This document shows, one piece after another, positions 55,107 to 64,000 of a DNA stretch of 64,000 nt. Within the stretch, counting starts at the first letter, position 1, and each line of letters starts with the position of its first letter. This DNA is from [Mycobacterium] zoologicum (lineage in GTDB: Bacteria; Actinomycetota; Actinomycetes; Mycobacteriales; Mycobacteriaceae): contig NZ_CP083985.1 in assembly GCF_020172665.1 (NCBI RefSeq), positions 3,116,040 to 3,180,039 on the forward strand, written 5' to 3'. Made by a program: the position numbers and the translations under genes. Under the pieces are notes generated by a model. It was given only the letters and a program-made list of their open reading frames with translations, did no database searches and was not told the origin of the DNA.

Positions 55107-55967
55107 ATGGTCATTCCCAGCGCTTTTGAGATACCCGGGCTGCGGTCGGTCACCGGTCTGTTCAGTGGCGTGTTCTTGGCGGTGGCCCGCGCCGGCCATC
55201 TGGTGCATTTCTTCGGCCGAACCCTCGCCTCGATACCGACCATGCTGCGTCACTATCGGCGCGAGATGCTGCGACTGCTCTCCGACATCGCCTGGGGCAA
55301 CGGGTCGATCGTGGTGGGCGGTGGCACCATCGCCGTCGCACTGGCACTCGGGGCGATCGCCGGTGCGCTGGTCGCCGTCGAGGGCTACAACGTGCTGGAC
55401 CTGCTCGGCCTGGGACCCGCCACCGGCCTGATCTCCTCGTTCGCCACCACCCGCGAACTCGCCCCGATCATGGTGGGGATGGCGTTCATCGCCCAGGCCG
55501 GCTGCCGCTTCACCGCCCAGCTCGGCGCCATGCGCATCAACGAGGAGATCGACTCGCTCGAAGCGATGGCGATCAACCCCATCCCGTTCCTGGTCACGAC
55601 CCGGGCCGTCGCATCGGTGATCGCGGTGGTCCCACTGTTCCTGGTGGCGCTGGGCATCGCCTACGTGTCCTGCCAGTTCTCCGTCATCCTGATCTCCGGG
55701 CAGTCCAACGGGTCCTACCTGCACTACTTCTCACTGTTCGTCAACGGCCGCGACGTGCTGTACGCGACGTTCAAAGCCACCGTGTTCGTGTTCGTGTCCT
55801 CGACCATTCAGAGCTACTACGGGTTCGTCGCATCGGGCGGCCCGGCAGGGGTCGGGGTGGCCGCCGGACGGGCGATGCGCACCAGCGTGACCGCGGTGGT
55901 TGTGGTCAACATGTTCATGACCATGGCGCTGTGGGGCGTCGAATCCGGCGCCAGGTTCGGGGGTTAG
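55107..55967 (+). CDS. YrbEB/MlaE-type ABC permease of the Mce importer
   Basis: 286 residues, ATG 3 nt after the yrbEA stop. Same fold as YrbEA with the coupling motif NEEIDSLEAMAINPIPFLV. The long periplasmic/membrane segment GGTIAVALALGAIAGALVAVEG is typical of YrbEB. It should pair with YrbEA in the inner membrane. Confidence 0.93.
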   Translation: MVIPSAFEIPGLRSVTGLFSGVFLAVARAGHLVHFFGRTLASIPTMLRHYRREMLRLLSDIAWGNGSIVVGGGTIAVALALGAIAGALVAVEGYNVLDLLGLGPATGLISSFATTRELAPIMVGMAFIAQAGCRFTAQLGAMRINEEIDSLEAMAINPIPFLVTTRAVASVIAVVPLFLVALGIAYVSCQFSVILISGQSNGSYLHYFSLFVNGRDVLYATFKATVFVFVSSTIQSYYGFVASGGPAGVGVAAGRAMRTSVTAVVVVNMFMTMALWGVESGARFGG

Positions 55968-55970
55968 GCG

Positions 55971-57410
55971 ATGCCCAACTCATTCGACACCGATCCGCGC
56001 GGGCCCTCCAACCTTCGGGTGTTCGTGCTGGGCGTGGTGTTCATCATCGTCGCCGTCGCCATCGCGACGCTCATGGTCGCCAAATCCCAGGGCCGCCTGG
56101 ACAACCTGGTGCGAGTCAACGTGCGGCTGACCAACATCGGCGACGGCCTGCCGCCTCGCTCCGATGTGAAGTACCACGAACTGCTGGTCGGCTCGGTCTC
56201 CGACATCACCCCGTCCACGCACGGGCTGCCCAACGAAGTTCACATCGTGCTCAAACCCGAACATGCGGTCAACATCCCCGACACCGTTACCGCCCGGGTC
56301 GTACCGGCCAACCTGTTCGCCGTGTCGGCGATCCAGCTGGTGGACAATGGCATTGCCCGCGACCACCTCCGCTCGGGTGCCGTGGTCCTCGAAGACGAGT
56401 CACTACCCACCGTGCTGTTCCAGAACGTACTGAACAAACTCCGGCAGTTGATCAGCCCTCTGGGCCGCAAACCCGACGACACCACCGTCGGCGTGATCGC
56501 GGCCCTGGGCACCGCCACCCACGGGCGCGGCCAGGAACTCACCGACACCGGACACAACCTGAACGAGATTCTGGCGCAGCTGAACTCCGTTGTCGCCGAG
56601 GATGACGCCGGGCCGACCACCTTGTCCGCACTCACGGCGGCAGCCGAAGGCCTGCAGCAGGCGTCGCCCGAACTGTTCGATGCACTCGACCGGTCGATCC
56701 GGCCGATGGCCACCATCGCCGAGAAGGGACCGCAGCTGTCCAGTCTGCTGGCTGGCGGAACCGACACCGCGACCACGCTGGCCGGCGCCCTGGAGAATCA
56801 GTCCGAGCGGATGATCACGATCACCAGTCAATTCACCCCCGCTCTCGGGGTGATCGCGGATCACGCCGATGAATTCCACGGCGTGTCAACCAAGTTGCAG
56901 ACTCTTGCCGATCGGATCTACGACATAATCTGGGATCCGAACGAGAATCTGCTCCAGGTCAAGGCGGCGATCGCACTGACGCCGAGCCGCACCTACGTCC
57001 GCGCGGACTGCCCACGTTACGGCGAGCTGGCCGGGCCGAGCTGCGCGACCGCACCGAAGGTGCCCACCGCGCCGGACCTGTTCCCAGCGCTGGAATCTCA
57101 GGGCGTATCACCCACCCCGGGCATGACCGAGAATCGCCCAAACGTCACCCCACCGCGGCACTCCATGCCGGGCGATCCGCAGGGGCCACCGATCCCCCCG
57201 CCGCCGGGACCCCCGGCCGAGGTCCCGGCCGCCGAGCCGCAGGGGGCGGTCGCAGGCGGCAACGTCGGACTGGTCGGAAGTCCGCAGGAGAAGCAGCAGA
57301 TCAGCCTGATCGCCGGCAGCGCCGATACCCCCACCGTGCTGCTGCTCGCCCCGTTGCTGCGCGGTAGCACGGTGCACCTGTCCCAGACCGCGAAAGAAGG
57401 TGGCCGGTGA
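55971..57410 (+). CDS. mceA: Mce-family protein A
   Basis: 479 residues. One N-terminal transmembrane helix (about 18-38), an MlaD/Mce domain (40-115: RVNVRLTNIGDGLPPRSDV), a long helical region, and a Pro-rich C-terminal tail (PIPPPPGPPAEVP). Mce A-F subunits form a hetero-hexameric tube that carries lipids across the periplasm. No Cys lipobox. It follows yrbEB by 3 nt and overlaps mceB by 4 nt. Confidence 0.92.
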   Translation: MPNSFDTDPRGPSNLRVFVLGVVFIIVAVAIATLMVAKSQGRLDNLVRVNVRLTNIGDGLPPRSDVKYHELLVGSVSDITPSTHGLPNEVHIVLKPEHAVNIPDTVTARVVPANLFAVSAIQLVDNGIARDHLRSGAVVLEDESLPTVLFQNVLNKLRQLISPLGRKPDDTTVGVIAALGTATHGRGQELTDTGHNLNEILAQLNSVVAEDDAGPTTLSALTAAAEGLQQASPELFDALDRSIRPMATIAEKGPQLSSLLAGGTDTATTLAGALENQSERMITITSQFTPALGVIADHADEFHGVSTKLQTLADRIYDIIWDPNENLLQVKAAIALTPSRTYVRADCPRYGELAGPSCATAPKVPTAPDLFPALESQGVSPTPGMTENRPNVTPPRHSMPGDPQGPPIPPPPGPPAEVPAAEPQGAVAGGNVGLVGSPQEKQQISLIAGSADTPTVLLLAPLLRGSTVHLSQTAKEGGR

Positions 57411-58456
57411 GGCAACGCAGCAGATCGGTGATCGGCATGGCCATCTTCACCACCTTCGCCCTGACCGTCACCTGGATGGTCTACAACACGTTGCGCCGCG
57501 ACATCGCCGGGCCCACCTACACCTATTCGGCGATCTTCAGCGACGCCTCCGGCATGGGCCCCGGCGACGACGTCCGTGTCGCCGGTGTGCGGGTCGGGCG
57601 CGTCGACCGGGTCAGCCTGCAGGGCACCACCGCCAAAGTGCAGTTCCGGGTGCAACGCGACCAGCGGCTCTATCGGAACACGGTCGCCTCGGTGACGTAT
57701 CAGAGCATCATCGGGCAGCGCTACCTCGGTCTGGCCCAGGGGCCCGGTGACAACCACGACACCCTGCCCGACCACGGCCAGATACCGATCGAACACACCA
57801 ATCCGTCGTTGGACGTCTCCTACATGCTCAATGGATTCGAGCCGCTGTTCGCCGAGCTCGACCCCGAGCAGATCGACAACATCAGCAATGCGACAGTCCT
57901 TGCGCTACAGGGCAACAAGTCATCGATGCTGACGCTGATCACCCAGGCCTCGCAGATGGCCGAGACCTTCGCCGGACCCGACGAGGTGCTCAGCACGCTC
58001 ATCGTCAACCTGGACCGGCTGATGGCAGACCTGGCCGGCCAGAGCACCAACCTGGAGAGGATGATCCGTCAGTCCCGCGACACCATGGTCACCCTGGCCA
58101 ACCAGCGCGAGCCGCTGATCGACTCGGTGGGCTCGATCAATGCCACCATGGCACGACTGTCGACCATCGTCGACAACATCTCACCCGATCTCGAAGAGTT
58201 CATCGGGCGCCAGCCCGGGCTGCTCAACTACGGGGTGAACGACGGCCGTGAACGGTTCGCCTACATGGCGGCGAACCTGCCGTATGTCCTGCAGGGGCTT
58301 GCCCGGGTCACCCAGAGCGGCACCTACAGCGACGTCTATGCCTGCGAGCTCGACTTCGGCCTGTGGCGCGGGTTGTTCAACTGGTTCCGGGCGTTCGTCG
58401 GCGCGGCCACCGCGAGCGAAGGCCTCGCCCACCAGCACTCGGCGGCGTGCCGATGA
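57407..58456 (+). CDS. mceB: Mce-family protein B
   Basis: 349 residues from GTG 57407, overlapping mceA. N-terminal membrane helix (8-28), Mce domain (SDASGMGPGDDVRVAGVRVGRV) and helical C-terminal part ending in a Cys-containing segment (DVYACELDF). Part of the same hexamer. Confidence 0.92.
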   Translation: MRQRSRSVIGMAIFTTFALTVTWMVYNTLRRDIAGPTYTYSAIFSDASGMGPGDDVRVAGVRVGRVDRVSLQGTTAKVQFRVQRDQRLYRNTVASVTYQSIIGQRYLGLAQGPGDNHDTLPDHGQIPIEHTNPSLDVSYMLNGFEPLFAELDPEQIDNISNATVLALQGNKSSMLTLITQASQMAETFAGPDEVLSTLIVNLDRLMADLAGQSTNLERMIRQSRDTMVTLANQREPLIDSVGSINATMARLSTIVDNISPDLEEFIGRQPGLLNYGVNDGRERFAYMAANLPYVLQGLARVTQSGTYSDVYACELDFGLWRGLFNWFRAFVGAATASEGLAHQHSAACR

Positions 58457-59487
58457 GCCCCTTTCCGGCCGCGCTCAAACGCCCCATCGAGTCCTTCAGC
58501 AGGCCGTGGCTGGGCGTGGTCTCGATCATCGTCATCGCCACGGTGCTGCTCGCCACCGTCGTCTACTCCGGCCTGGGCGTTGGAAGGACCCGCTACCAAG
58601 GCGAATTCGCCCAGGCGGCTCAGATCCGTTCCGGTGCGGTGGTGACCATCGCCGGCGTCAAGGTCGGCACCGTGGAACGCGTCAAGCTGGCCGGCGACCA
58701 CGTGGTGGTCGGATTCAACGTCGAGCGCGGCATCCCCCTGGGCGCCGATACCCGCGCCGCGATCAAACTCACGACCATCCTGGGATCGCGCTACCTGGAA
58801 CTGTCACCGGCGGGCACCGGAGCACTGACGAATCGCCGCATCACCCTGGCGCACACCGAGGTTCCCTACGACTTGCAGCGAACCCTGGCAGGGGCGACCC
58901 GCACCTTGGGACCGGTTGACGCCGACCGATTCGTCGACTCGCTGAACACGCTCAACGCCAACCTCGGCGGGGTCGCGCAGGAACTGCCGCAGAGTTTGAA
59001 GAACCTGCAGGCGATGGCCGACATCATCGCCGACCGCCGCGACCAACTCGGCACCCTGTTGACCAACACCGAGACGTTGACCACGATGCTGCGCACTCAG
59101 CGGGCCAACCTCGGTGCGCTGGTGCTGCAAGGCCGGGATGTGCTGCGCGAGATCGCTACCCGGCGTGCGGCCGTGCAGCAGCTGTTCGCCAGCGCCACGC
59201 TGCTCATCGACCGCGCCCACGGGATCTTGGGCGACGAGGCGGGCGTCAATCAGATGATCGGTGACTTCGGTGAGTTCATGAAGATGACCGCCGACCACGA
59301 CGCATTGCTGCGCAGCTTCCTGCAGTCCACCCCGGTGGCGCTGCGCAACTTCACCAACGCCACCGGCAGCGGCAACGCGGTCGACGTCTTCCTGCCGGCC
59401 GGTGTCTTCGTCGACTCCTGGATGTGTGCCCTCAGTGGACGCGCCCGGCAGTTCAACCTCGTCGAGTACTTCAAGGACTGCGAATGA
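58453..59487 (+). CDS. mceC: Mce-family protein C
   Basis: 344 residues from ATG 58453, overlapping mceB by 4 nt. One membrane helix at about 20-42, Mce domain (RSGAVVTIAGVKVGTVERVKL), helical rod, and a C-terminal DSWMCALSGRARQFN segment. The start was set at the conserved N-terminus rather than the longer upstream reading. Confidence 0.92.
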   Translation: MSPFPAALKRPIESFSRPWLGVVSIIVIATVLLATVVYSGLGVGRTRYQGEFAQAAQIRSGAVVTIAGVKVGTVERVKLAGDHVVVGFNVERGIPLGADTRAAIKLTTILGSRYLELSPAGTGALTNRRITLAHTEVPYDLQRTLAGATRTLGPVDADRFVDSLNTLNANLGGVAQELPQSLKNLQAMADIIADRRDQLGTLLTNTETLTTMLRTQRANLGALVLQGRDVLREIATRRAAVQQLFASATLLIDRAHGILGDEAGVNQMIGDFGEFMKMTADHDALLRSFLQSTPVALRNFTNATGSGNAVDVFLPAGVFVDSWMCALSGRARQFNLVEYFKDCE

Positions 59488-60620
59488 GCCGGGCCCTCAA
59501 GCTCTACACACTCGCCGGCGCGGCGGCGATGGTCCTGGCCGTGACCGGCGCCGCGGTGGTCCCCCAGCTGATCCCCGACCTGCCCCGGATAGCCCTGCAC
59601 AAGACCCGGGTGACCGCCCAGTTCTCCGACGCCGTCGGCCTTTACATCGGCAACGGAGTATCGGTGCTGGGAATGGACGTCGGCAAGGTCACCGGCATCA
59701 CCCCCAGGGGCGGCTACGTCGAGGTCGAGCTCGCGATCGACGCCGGGGTGGACATCCCCGCCGACGCACAGGCCGTCACCGTCTCCTCCTCAGTGCTCAC
59801 CGACCGCCACGTCGAACTCACCCCGGCATACACCGGCGGCCCCAAATTGCGTAACGGCGATGTGCTCAGCACCGACCGCACCCGCACACCGGTCGAGTTC
59901 GAACGCACCCTGGCGATGATGCACAAGCTGGGCAGCGCACTGCGCGGGGACGACAAGAACTCGGGACCGCTCGGTGAGTTCGTGGCGCTGGGATCACAGA
60001 TCACCGTCGGCAACGGGCCGGATATCAAGGCGACGTTGGGTCGGCTCTCGCAAGCCCTGCAGGTCGGATCGGACAAGGGCGAACATAGCAAGAAGACCAT
60101 CCAGACGATCATCACCGGCGTTTCCGAACTCAGCGAGGCCGCGTCCCGAAATGACGCCGCGCTACGCGAATTCGGCTCCTACGTACATCAACTCAGCGGG
60201 ATACTGGCCGCGGAGAACCTCGGCTCCGGCAAGACCGGTGCCAAGATCAACCGGCTGCTCGCCGAGACCTCGCGGCTGCTCGAAGGCAACCAGGACCGAC
60301 TGCGCGACGCGTTCTCCGATGTCCGCACGGTGGCCACCACGCTGACCGACAACGAACGCGACCTGCGCGAAATCCTCGACGTAGGACCACTGTTCGTCGA
60401 CAACTTCTACAACATCATCGACGACCACGCGGGCAGCCTGCGATCCCACCTGCTGCTGGGCAAGACACTGTTCAACAGCCAGTTCGGCAAGGAGATCTGC
60501 AACCTGATGGGGCTGAAGCAGCTGGCGTGCGCGACCGGAACGCTGGCCGACTACGGGCCGGACTTCGGGCTGGGCAGCATGCTCGACCTGATGCAGGACG
60601 GGATCGGTGACCAACCGTGA
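59484..60620 (+). CDS. mceD: Mce-family protein D
   Basis: 378 residues from ATG 59484, overlapping mceC by 4 nt. Signal-anchor helix at 7-27 (LAGAAAMVLAVTGAAVV), Mce domain with GNGVSVLGMDVGKVTGI, and long helices ending near a conserved EICNLMGLKQLACA Cys pair. Overlaps mceE by 4 nt. Confidence 0.92.
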   Translation: MSRALKLYTLAGAAAMVLAVTGAAVVPQLIPDLPRIALHKTRVTAQFSDAVGLYIGNGVSVLGMDVGKVTGITPRGGYVEVELAIDAGVDIPADAQAVTVSSSVLTDRHVELTPAYTGGPKLRNGDVLSTDRTRTPVEFERTLAMMHKLGSALRGDDKNSGPLGEFVALGSQITVGNGPDIKATLGRLSQALQVGSDKGEHSKKTIQTIITGVSELSEAASRNDAALREFGSYVHQLSGILAAENLGSGKTGAKINRLLAETSRLLEGNQDRLRDAFSDVRTVATTLTDNERDLREILDVGPLFVDNFYNIIDDHAGSLRSHLLLGKTLFNSQFGKEICNLMGLKQLACATGTLADYGPDFGLGSMLDLMQDGIGDQP

Positions 60621-61726
60621 CGCGGCGTGTGATGCGCGCGCTTCGCGCCACGCTGGCGTTCGCAACGGCGTTGCTGACGGTCGGATGCGGCCTGGACCTG
60701 CAGAGCGTGGCCCTGCCCGCACCCGGTGGCGGCGGGCCCTACTACACCATCACCGCGGTGTTCTCCGATGCCCTGAACCTGCCGGAGAAGGCCAAGGTCC
60801 GGTTGTACGGCGCGCAGATCGGTGAGGTCGAATCGATTCGGGCGCAGGACTTCAACGCCTACATCACCATGCGGATCAAATCCGATGTGCCGCTGTATGC
60901 CGGCAGCACCGCCGAACTGCGCTCGGCCACCCCGCTGGGCGACATCTTCGTCCAGATCTGGCCGGACAAGAACCGGCCCGCCGACGCTGCGCTGCTGCGC
61001 AACGGAGCCACGCTTGCGCTGGACGCGACCGCCAACGCACCGACCGTCGAGGAACTGATCAGCTCGATGGCGATGCTGGTCAACGGCGGCACGGTGCGCC
61101 ATCTGGTGTCCATGCTCAACGGTGCGGGCAAAGCAGTCGGCGGGCGCGGCGAGAAGCTCGGCCTGCTGCTGGACCAGACGGCGACGCTGCTGTCGCGGAT
61201 GAGCGCCCGGTCGACGCAGTTGGACCTGACGCTGCGCAAGTCCTCGGATCTGGCCGCGACCATGTCGGAGCGTCAGGCCACCTTCGACGACGCACTGACC
61301 CACCTGGCACCGGCGCTCAACGTCATCTCCGACAACACCTCCGGCTTGATCGATCTGGTCGACACCGGCGCGCGGATCACCCGGCAACTGTCCCGTTTTC
61401 CGTCGTTGCAGGGCACCGACACCCGCAGCCTCACCGCCGACATCAACAAGATGGCCGGTGTATTCAACGACATCGCCACGGACCCGGAATTGTCTTTGGT
61501 GTCGTTCAACCGGTTCTTGGGGATCTTGATGAAGACCTTCAACGGCCCCGCCGCCCACGTCAAAGGAGAGATCGACAAGATCACGCTGGTGCCCTGGCCC
61601 GACAAGAACTACCCGGGCGACCCCGAATTCCATTGGTCAGACGGCACCGACTGGCATCTGATGATCGGCGACCTGCGCTACGAGTGGAACATCCTGCTCT
61701 CCCGAATCTACGGAGCGCAGCGGTGA
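60617..61726 (+). CDS. mceE: Mce-family lipoprotein E
   Basis: 369 residues from GTG 60617. The N-terminal signal ends in LLTVGC, a lipobox-like site (Cys24), matching MceE/Lpr lipoproteins, although Thr at -3 is not the usual Leu. Mce domain (FSDALNLPEKAKVRLYGAQIGEVESI in part), helical region, and a C-terminal DLRYEWNILLSRIYG. It should anchor to the membrane by its lipid in the Mce hexamer. Confidence 0.92.
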   Translation: MTRRVMRALRATLAFATALLTVGCGLDLQSVALPAPGGGGPYYTITAVFSDALNLPEKAKVRLYGAQIGEVESIRAQDFNAYITMRIKSDVPLYAGSTAELRSATPLGDIFVQIWPDKNRPADAALLRNGATLALDATANAPTVEELISSMAMLVNGGTVRHLVSMLNGAGKAVGGRGEKLGLLLDQTATLLSRMSARSTQLDLTLRKSSDLAATMSERQATFDDALTHLAPALNVISDNTSGLIDLVDTGARITRQLSRFPSLQGTDTRSLTADINKMAGVFNDIATDPELSLVSFNRFLGILMKTFNGPAAHVKGEIDKITLVPWPDKNYPGDPEFHWSDGTDWHLMIGDLRYEWNILLSRIYGAQR

Positions 61727-62994
61727 GACCGTTCCTCGACCTCCTCGACCTATTCGCCAGGCTGGGCGTCTGGCTGGTTCAGGTCGGCCATCGGCAACGC
61801 ATCCTGTTGTCCGGCATAGGTTTGGCGCTCACCACGGTGGTTGCCGCGGCCTACGTGACGATCGTCGGCGTCGGGATCAATCCGGCGCAGAAGACGATCT
61901 CGGTGCGGGTGCTGCTTCCGCAGTCGGGCGGTCTGCTGGTCAATCAGGACGTCACCGTGCGCGGCATCCCGATCGGCCGGGTCACCGACGTACACCTGAC
62001 CGCAGCGGGAGCCGAAGCGGTGGTGTCGGTGCGCGCCGACCGCCCGATTCCCCGCGACACCGCCGTGCGGGTATCGGGCCTGTCGGTCGCCGGTGAGCAG
62101 TACCTCGACTTTCGCCCCGAGCACGAGAACGGGCCCTACCTGACCGACGGCTCACTGATCGGTCAGGAACAGACAGGCGTGCCGGTGTCGCTGCCCCAGA
62201 TCATCGACGACAGCCGTGGCGCGCTGGGCCAGGTGGATGCCGAGAAGCTCACCGCGGTCTTCAACGAACTGCGGGTCAGCCCGGAAGGCGGCAAGAAGCT
62301 GTCCGCGCTGTTGGACGGCACTGTGTTGCTGGCCTCGACACTCGACGGCGTACTGCCCGAGACCGTCAGCATGCTGCGCAACACCCGGATCACGTTCACC
62401 ACCTTCGGCGACGTCGCCCCGGGACTGCGTGGAACCAGCAAAGACCTGCAGCAGATCCTCGAGGGCGTCAACACGATGGACGGCGGATTCCGCACCCTGG
62501 TCGACCTCGGCAGCACCGAACTCGGGCAGGTCGACGGCTTCATCGGCGACAACCGCGAGAACGTCTACGCCCTGCTGGGCAACCTCACCACCCTGTCGCA
62601 GATCTTCTACCTGCGGGTGCCTGCCCTGCAGGACCTGTGGCGCCCCGACCACCAGTCCCTGGTGGATCGCCTGGCCGGCACCGTGCACGACGGCGGGGTC
62701 TGGGTGATCGCCGACATCTACCCGCGGCATCGCTGCGACTACGGCCTGCCGCGCAAGTCGCCGTCGGCGGTGAATTTCCCTGCCCCCTACCGCAATACCT
62801 ATTGTCCCGATGACGACCCGTCCTTGTTGGTCCGCGGTGCCCGCAATGCGCCGCGCCCCCCGGGGGATGACACCGCCGGCCCGGTGCCCGGAAGTGATCC
62901 GCTGGCGACTCTGGATCCGCCACCGGTCTACCCGCCCTACACCCTGCCCACTCCCGACGGCGGTCCCGCGCTGCCCGCATGGATCCCCAACTGA
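61723..62994 (+). CDS. mceF: Mce-family protein F
   Basis: 423 residues from GTG 61723, overlapping mceE by 4 nt. Signal-anchor helix about 28-50, Mce domain (NQDVTVRGIPIGRVTDV), helices, and a Pro-rich C-terminus (DPPPVYPPYTLPTPDGG). Last of the six Mce proteins. Confidence 0.92.
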   Translation: MRPFLDLLDLFARLGVWLVQVGHRQRILLSGIGLALTTVVAAAYVTIVGVGINPAQKTISVRVLLPQSGGLLVNQDVTVRGIPIGRVTDVHLTAAGAEAVVSVRADRPIPRDTAVRVSGLSVAGEQYLDFRPEHENGPYLTDGSLIGQEQTGVPVSLPQIIDDSRGALGQVDAEKLTAVFNELRVSPEGGKKLSALLDGTVLLASTLDGVLPETVSMLRNTRITFTTFGDVAPGLRGTSKDLQQILEGVNTMDGGFRTLVDLGSTELGQVDGFIGDNRENVYALLGNLTTLSQIFYLRVPALQDLWRPDHQSLVDRLAGTVHDGGVWVIADIYPRHRCDYGLPRKSPSAVNFPAPYRNTYCPDDDPSLLVRGARNAPRPPGDDTAGPVPGSDPLATLDPPPVYPPYTLPTPDGGPALPAWIPN

Positions 62995-63608
62995 TGAGAA
63001 AGCCGAGCCCCATGGGAAATACCCGCGAGCGCGACGTCTTCGACGAACTCCTCGGAGACTACGAGCCCGATGCCGCACCGACCGAGGCCGAGACGGCCAC
63101 GCCCGATCCCGTGGAATCCAGCGCGCCGTCGACGCGGAGAACCCGGGCGGCGGCGCTGCTGGCCGCGCTGGTCATCGCGGCACTGGCCTATTCGGGGTAC
63201 GCGGGTTGGCGCCTGCACCAGGTCGATGCGAGTGCAGCGGCCGCGCAGTCCGCGTTGGCGGCCGCCAAGGACTACGCCATCGCCCTGACCACCCTGGACA
63301 CCGCCGACATCGACGGAAACTACGCCCGCGCACTCGACGGAGCGACCGGAGGGTTCAAGGAGGCCTACAGCCTGGGCGCCAAGCAATTACGCCAGATCCT
63401 GATCGACAACAAGGCCTCCGGAAAGGGCGTCGTCATCGACGCGGCGGTCAAGTCGGCCACCACAAAACGGGTCGAGGTGTTGCTGTTCGTCGACCAATCC
63501 ATCACCAACGCGGTCCGCTCCCAACCACGTATCGACCGCAACCGGATCCAGATGACCATGGAACGCGTCGACGGCCAATGGCTGGCCAGCCAAGTCGACC
63601 TGATCTGA
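62994..63608 (+). CDS. Mce-associated membrane protein
   Basis: 204 residues from ATG 62994, whose first base is the last base of the mceF stop; an in-frame ATG at 62979 would add five residues. A disordered acidic N-terminus (1-45), one membrane helix (about 50-72) and an NTF2-like outer domain (DYAIALTTLDTADIDGNYARALDG in part, VDGQWLASQVDLI at the end). Such Mam proteins are encoded after mce genes and stabilise the importer. Confidence 0.88.
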   Translation: MRKPSPMGNTRERDVFDELLGDYEPDAAPTEAETATPDPVESSAPSTRRTRAAALLAALVIAALAYSGYAGWRLHQVDASAAAAQSALAAAKDYAIALTTLDTADIDGNYARALDGATGGFKEAYSLGAKQLRQILIDNKASGKGVVIDAAVKSATTKRVEVLLFVDQSITNAVRSQPRIDRNRIQMTMERVDGQWLASQVDLI

Positions 63609-63626
63609 CCAGTGAAGAGAGCACCC

Positions 63627-64000
63627 ATGACCACCCGACTGCGGCGCATCGTGAAACCGGCAGCCGTGCTCACCGCGATTGCCGTGATCACCGGCACCGG
63701 ATATCAGAGCTGGCTGCTCTACCAACACCATCGCTGCGGTGTCGCCGCCCACGAAGCGCTCGACGCCGCAGCGCAATACGCGGCGATCCTGACCACCGCG
63801 AGCCCCGGCACCATCGACGGGCAGATCACCAGAATCCTTGACGGGTCCACCGGTGGGTTCCACGATCGCTACGCCAAGCAGAGTTCGGATCTTCGGGCGC
63901 TGCTGCTCGCCAACCAGGTGACCACCCGCGGCAGCGTGGTCAACTCGGCGGTGAAGTCGGCTGATGCCCGCAGCGCCACCGTGTTGTTGTTCGTTCAGCA
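63627..64000 (+). CDS. Mce-associated membrane protein, cut by window end
   Basis: ATG 63627 with GAAGAGA upstream, 18 nt after the previous gene. The frame is open to the last base (124 codons). A basic N-terminus and one membrane helix (about 10-27), then an outer domain of the same type as its neighbour (ALDAAAQYAAILTTASPG, STGGFHDRYAKQ). A second Mam paralogue, probably from tandem duplication. Confidence 0.85.
   Translation, partial: MTTRLRRIVKPAAVLTAIAVITGTGYQSWLLYQHHRCGVAAHEALDAAAQYAAILTTASPGTIDGQITRILDGSTGGFHDRYAKQSSDLRALLLANQVTTRGSVVNSAVKSADARSATVLLFVQ

Overview
The window is high-GC DNA from a mycobacterium in the broad sense (Mycobacterium, Mycolicibacterium or a relative). This rests on gene content and order that I recognise from memory: prfB diverging from fprA, the adjacent fadE24-fadE23 pair, a 14-gene nuoA-N operon preceded by an Rv3143-like pseudo-receiver, an Rv3167c/Rv3168/Rv3169-like block, F420-type oxidoreductase genes, and a complete yrbE-mce operon. 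I cannot fix the species. The first 19 bases are the Tn5/Nextera mosaic-end adapter, so the left edge is a raw contig end and the gene crossing it is cut.

Layout. 0-5 kb: translation and redox housekeeping (proline-rich membrane protein, MscS channel, prfB on the minus strand; fprA and hisN on the plus strand). 5-8 kb: fadE24-fadE23 behind a perfect inverted repeat. 8-15.6 kb: an apparently co-transcribed catabolic cluster (homogentisate-dioxygenase-like cupin, alpha/beta hydrolase, CaiB-type CoA transferase, HMG-CoA-lyase-like enzyme, TetR regulator, acyl-CoA dehydrogenase, APH-fold kinase, small partner protein), preceded by a large dyad operator. 15.7-31.8 kb: the Rv3143-like pseudo-receiver and then nuoA to nuoN, mostly with start/stop overlaps, encoding proton-pumping complex I. 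31.8-39.5 kb: oxidoreductase, PIG-L deacetylase, divergent TetR/kinase pair with a shared operator, Rv3169-like protein, LLM oxidoreductase, hydrolase and quinone oxidoreductase.

39.5-52.5 kb looks like accessory DNA. It holds two VapBC-type toxin-antitoxin pairs, an NTF2-fold gene that appears frameshifted, a steroid 5-alpha-reductase-like membrane enzyme, a MerR regulator with a textbook 19-bp-spacer promoter facing a lipase-like hydrolase and an AtoE-type fatty acid permease, and a complete four-gene Wadjet (JetABCD/EptABCD-like) anti-plasmid condensin operon. The island is followed by a PLP-dependent dehydratase-like gene and an initiator tRNA with its own terminator.

53.98-64 kb: a small two-helix membrane protein, yrbEA-yrbEB, mceA-F and two Mce-associated membrane proteins, the last one running off the window. 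Together these should build a lipid importer across the mycobacterial envelope. Its 304-bp upstream region carries an exact 11-bp direct repeat that may be a regulator site.

Several single genes and operons (pseudo-receiver, vapB1, atoE, vapB2, jetA, dehydratase) show a TAnnnT -10 box 6-8 nt before the start codon, the arrangement of leaderless mycobacterial promoters. The best candidates for new biology are the 8-15.6 kb catabolic cluster with its operator, the accessory block around the Wadjet operon, and the small membrane protein heading the mce operon. Family assignments come from reading translated motifs; no database search was run.
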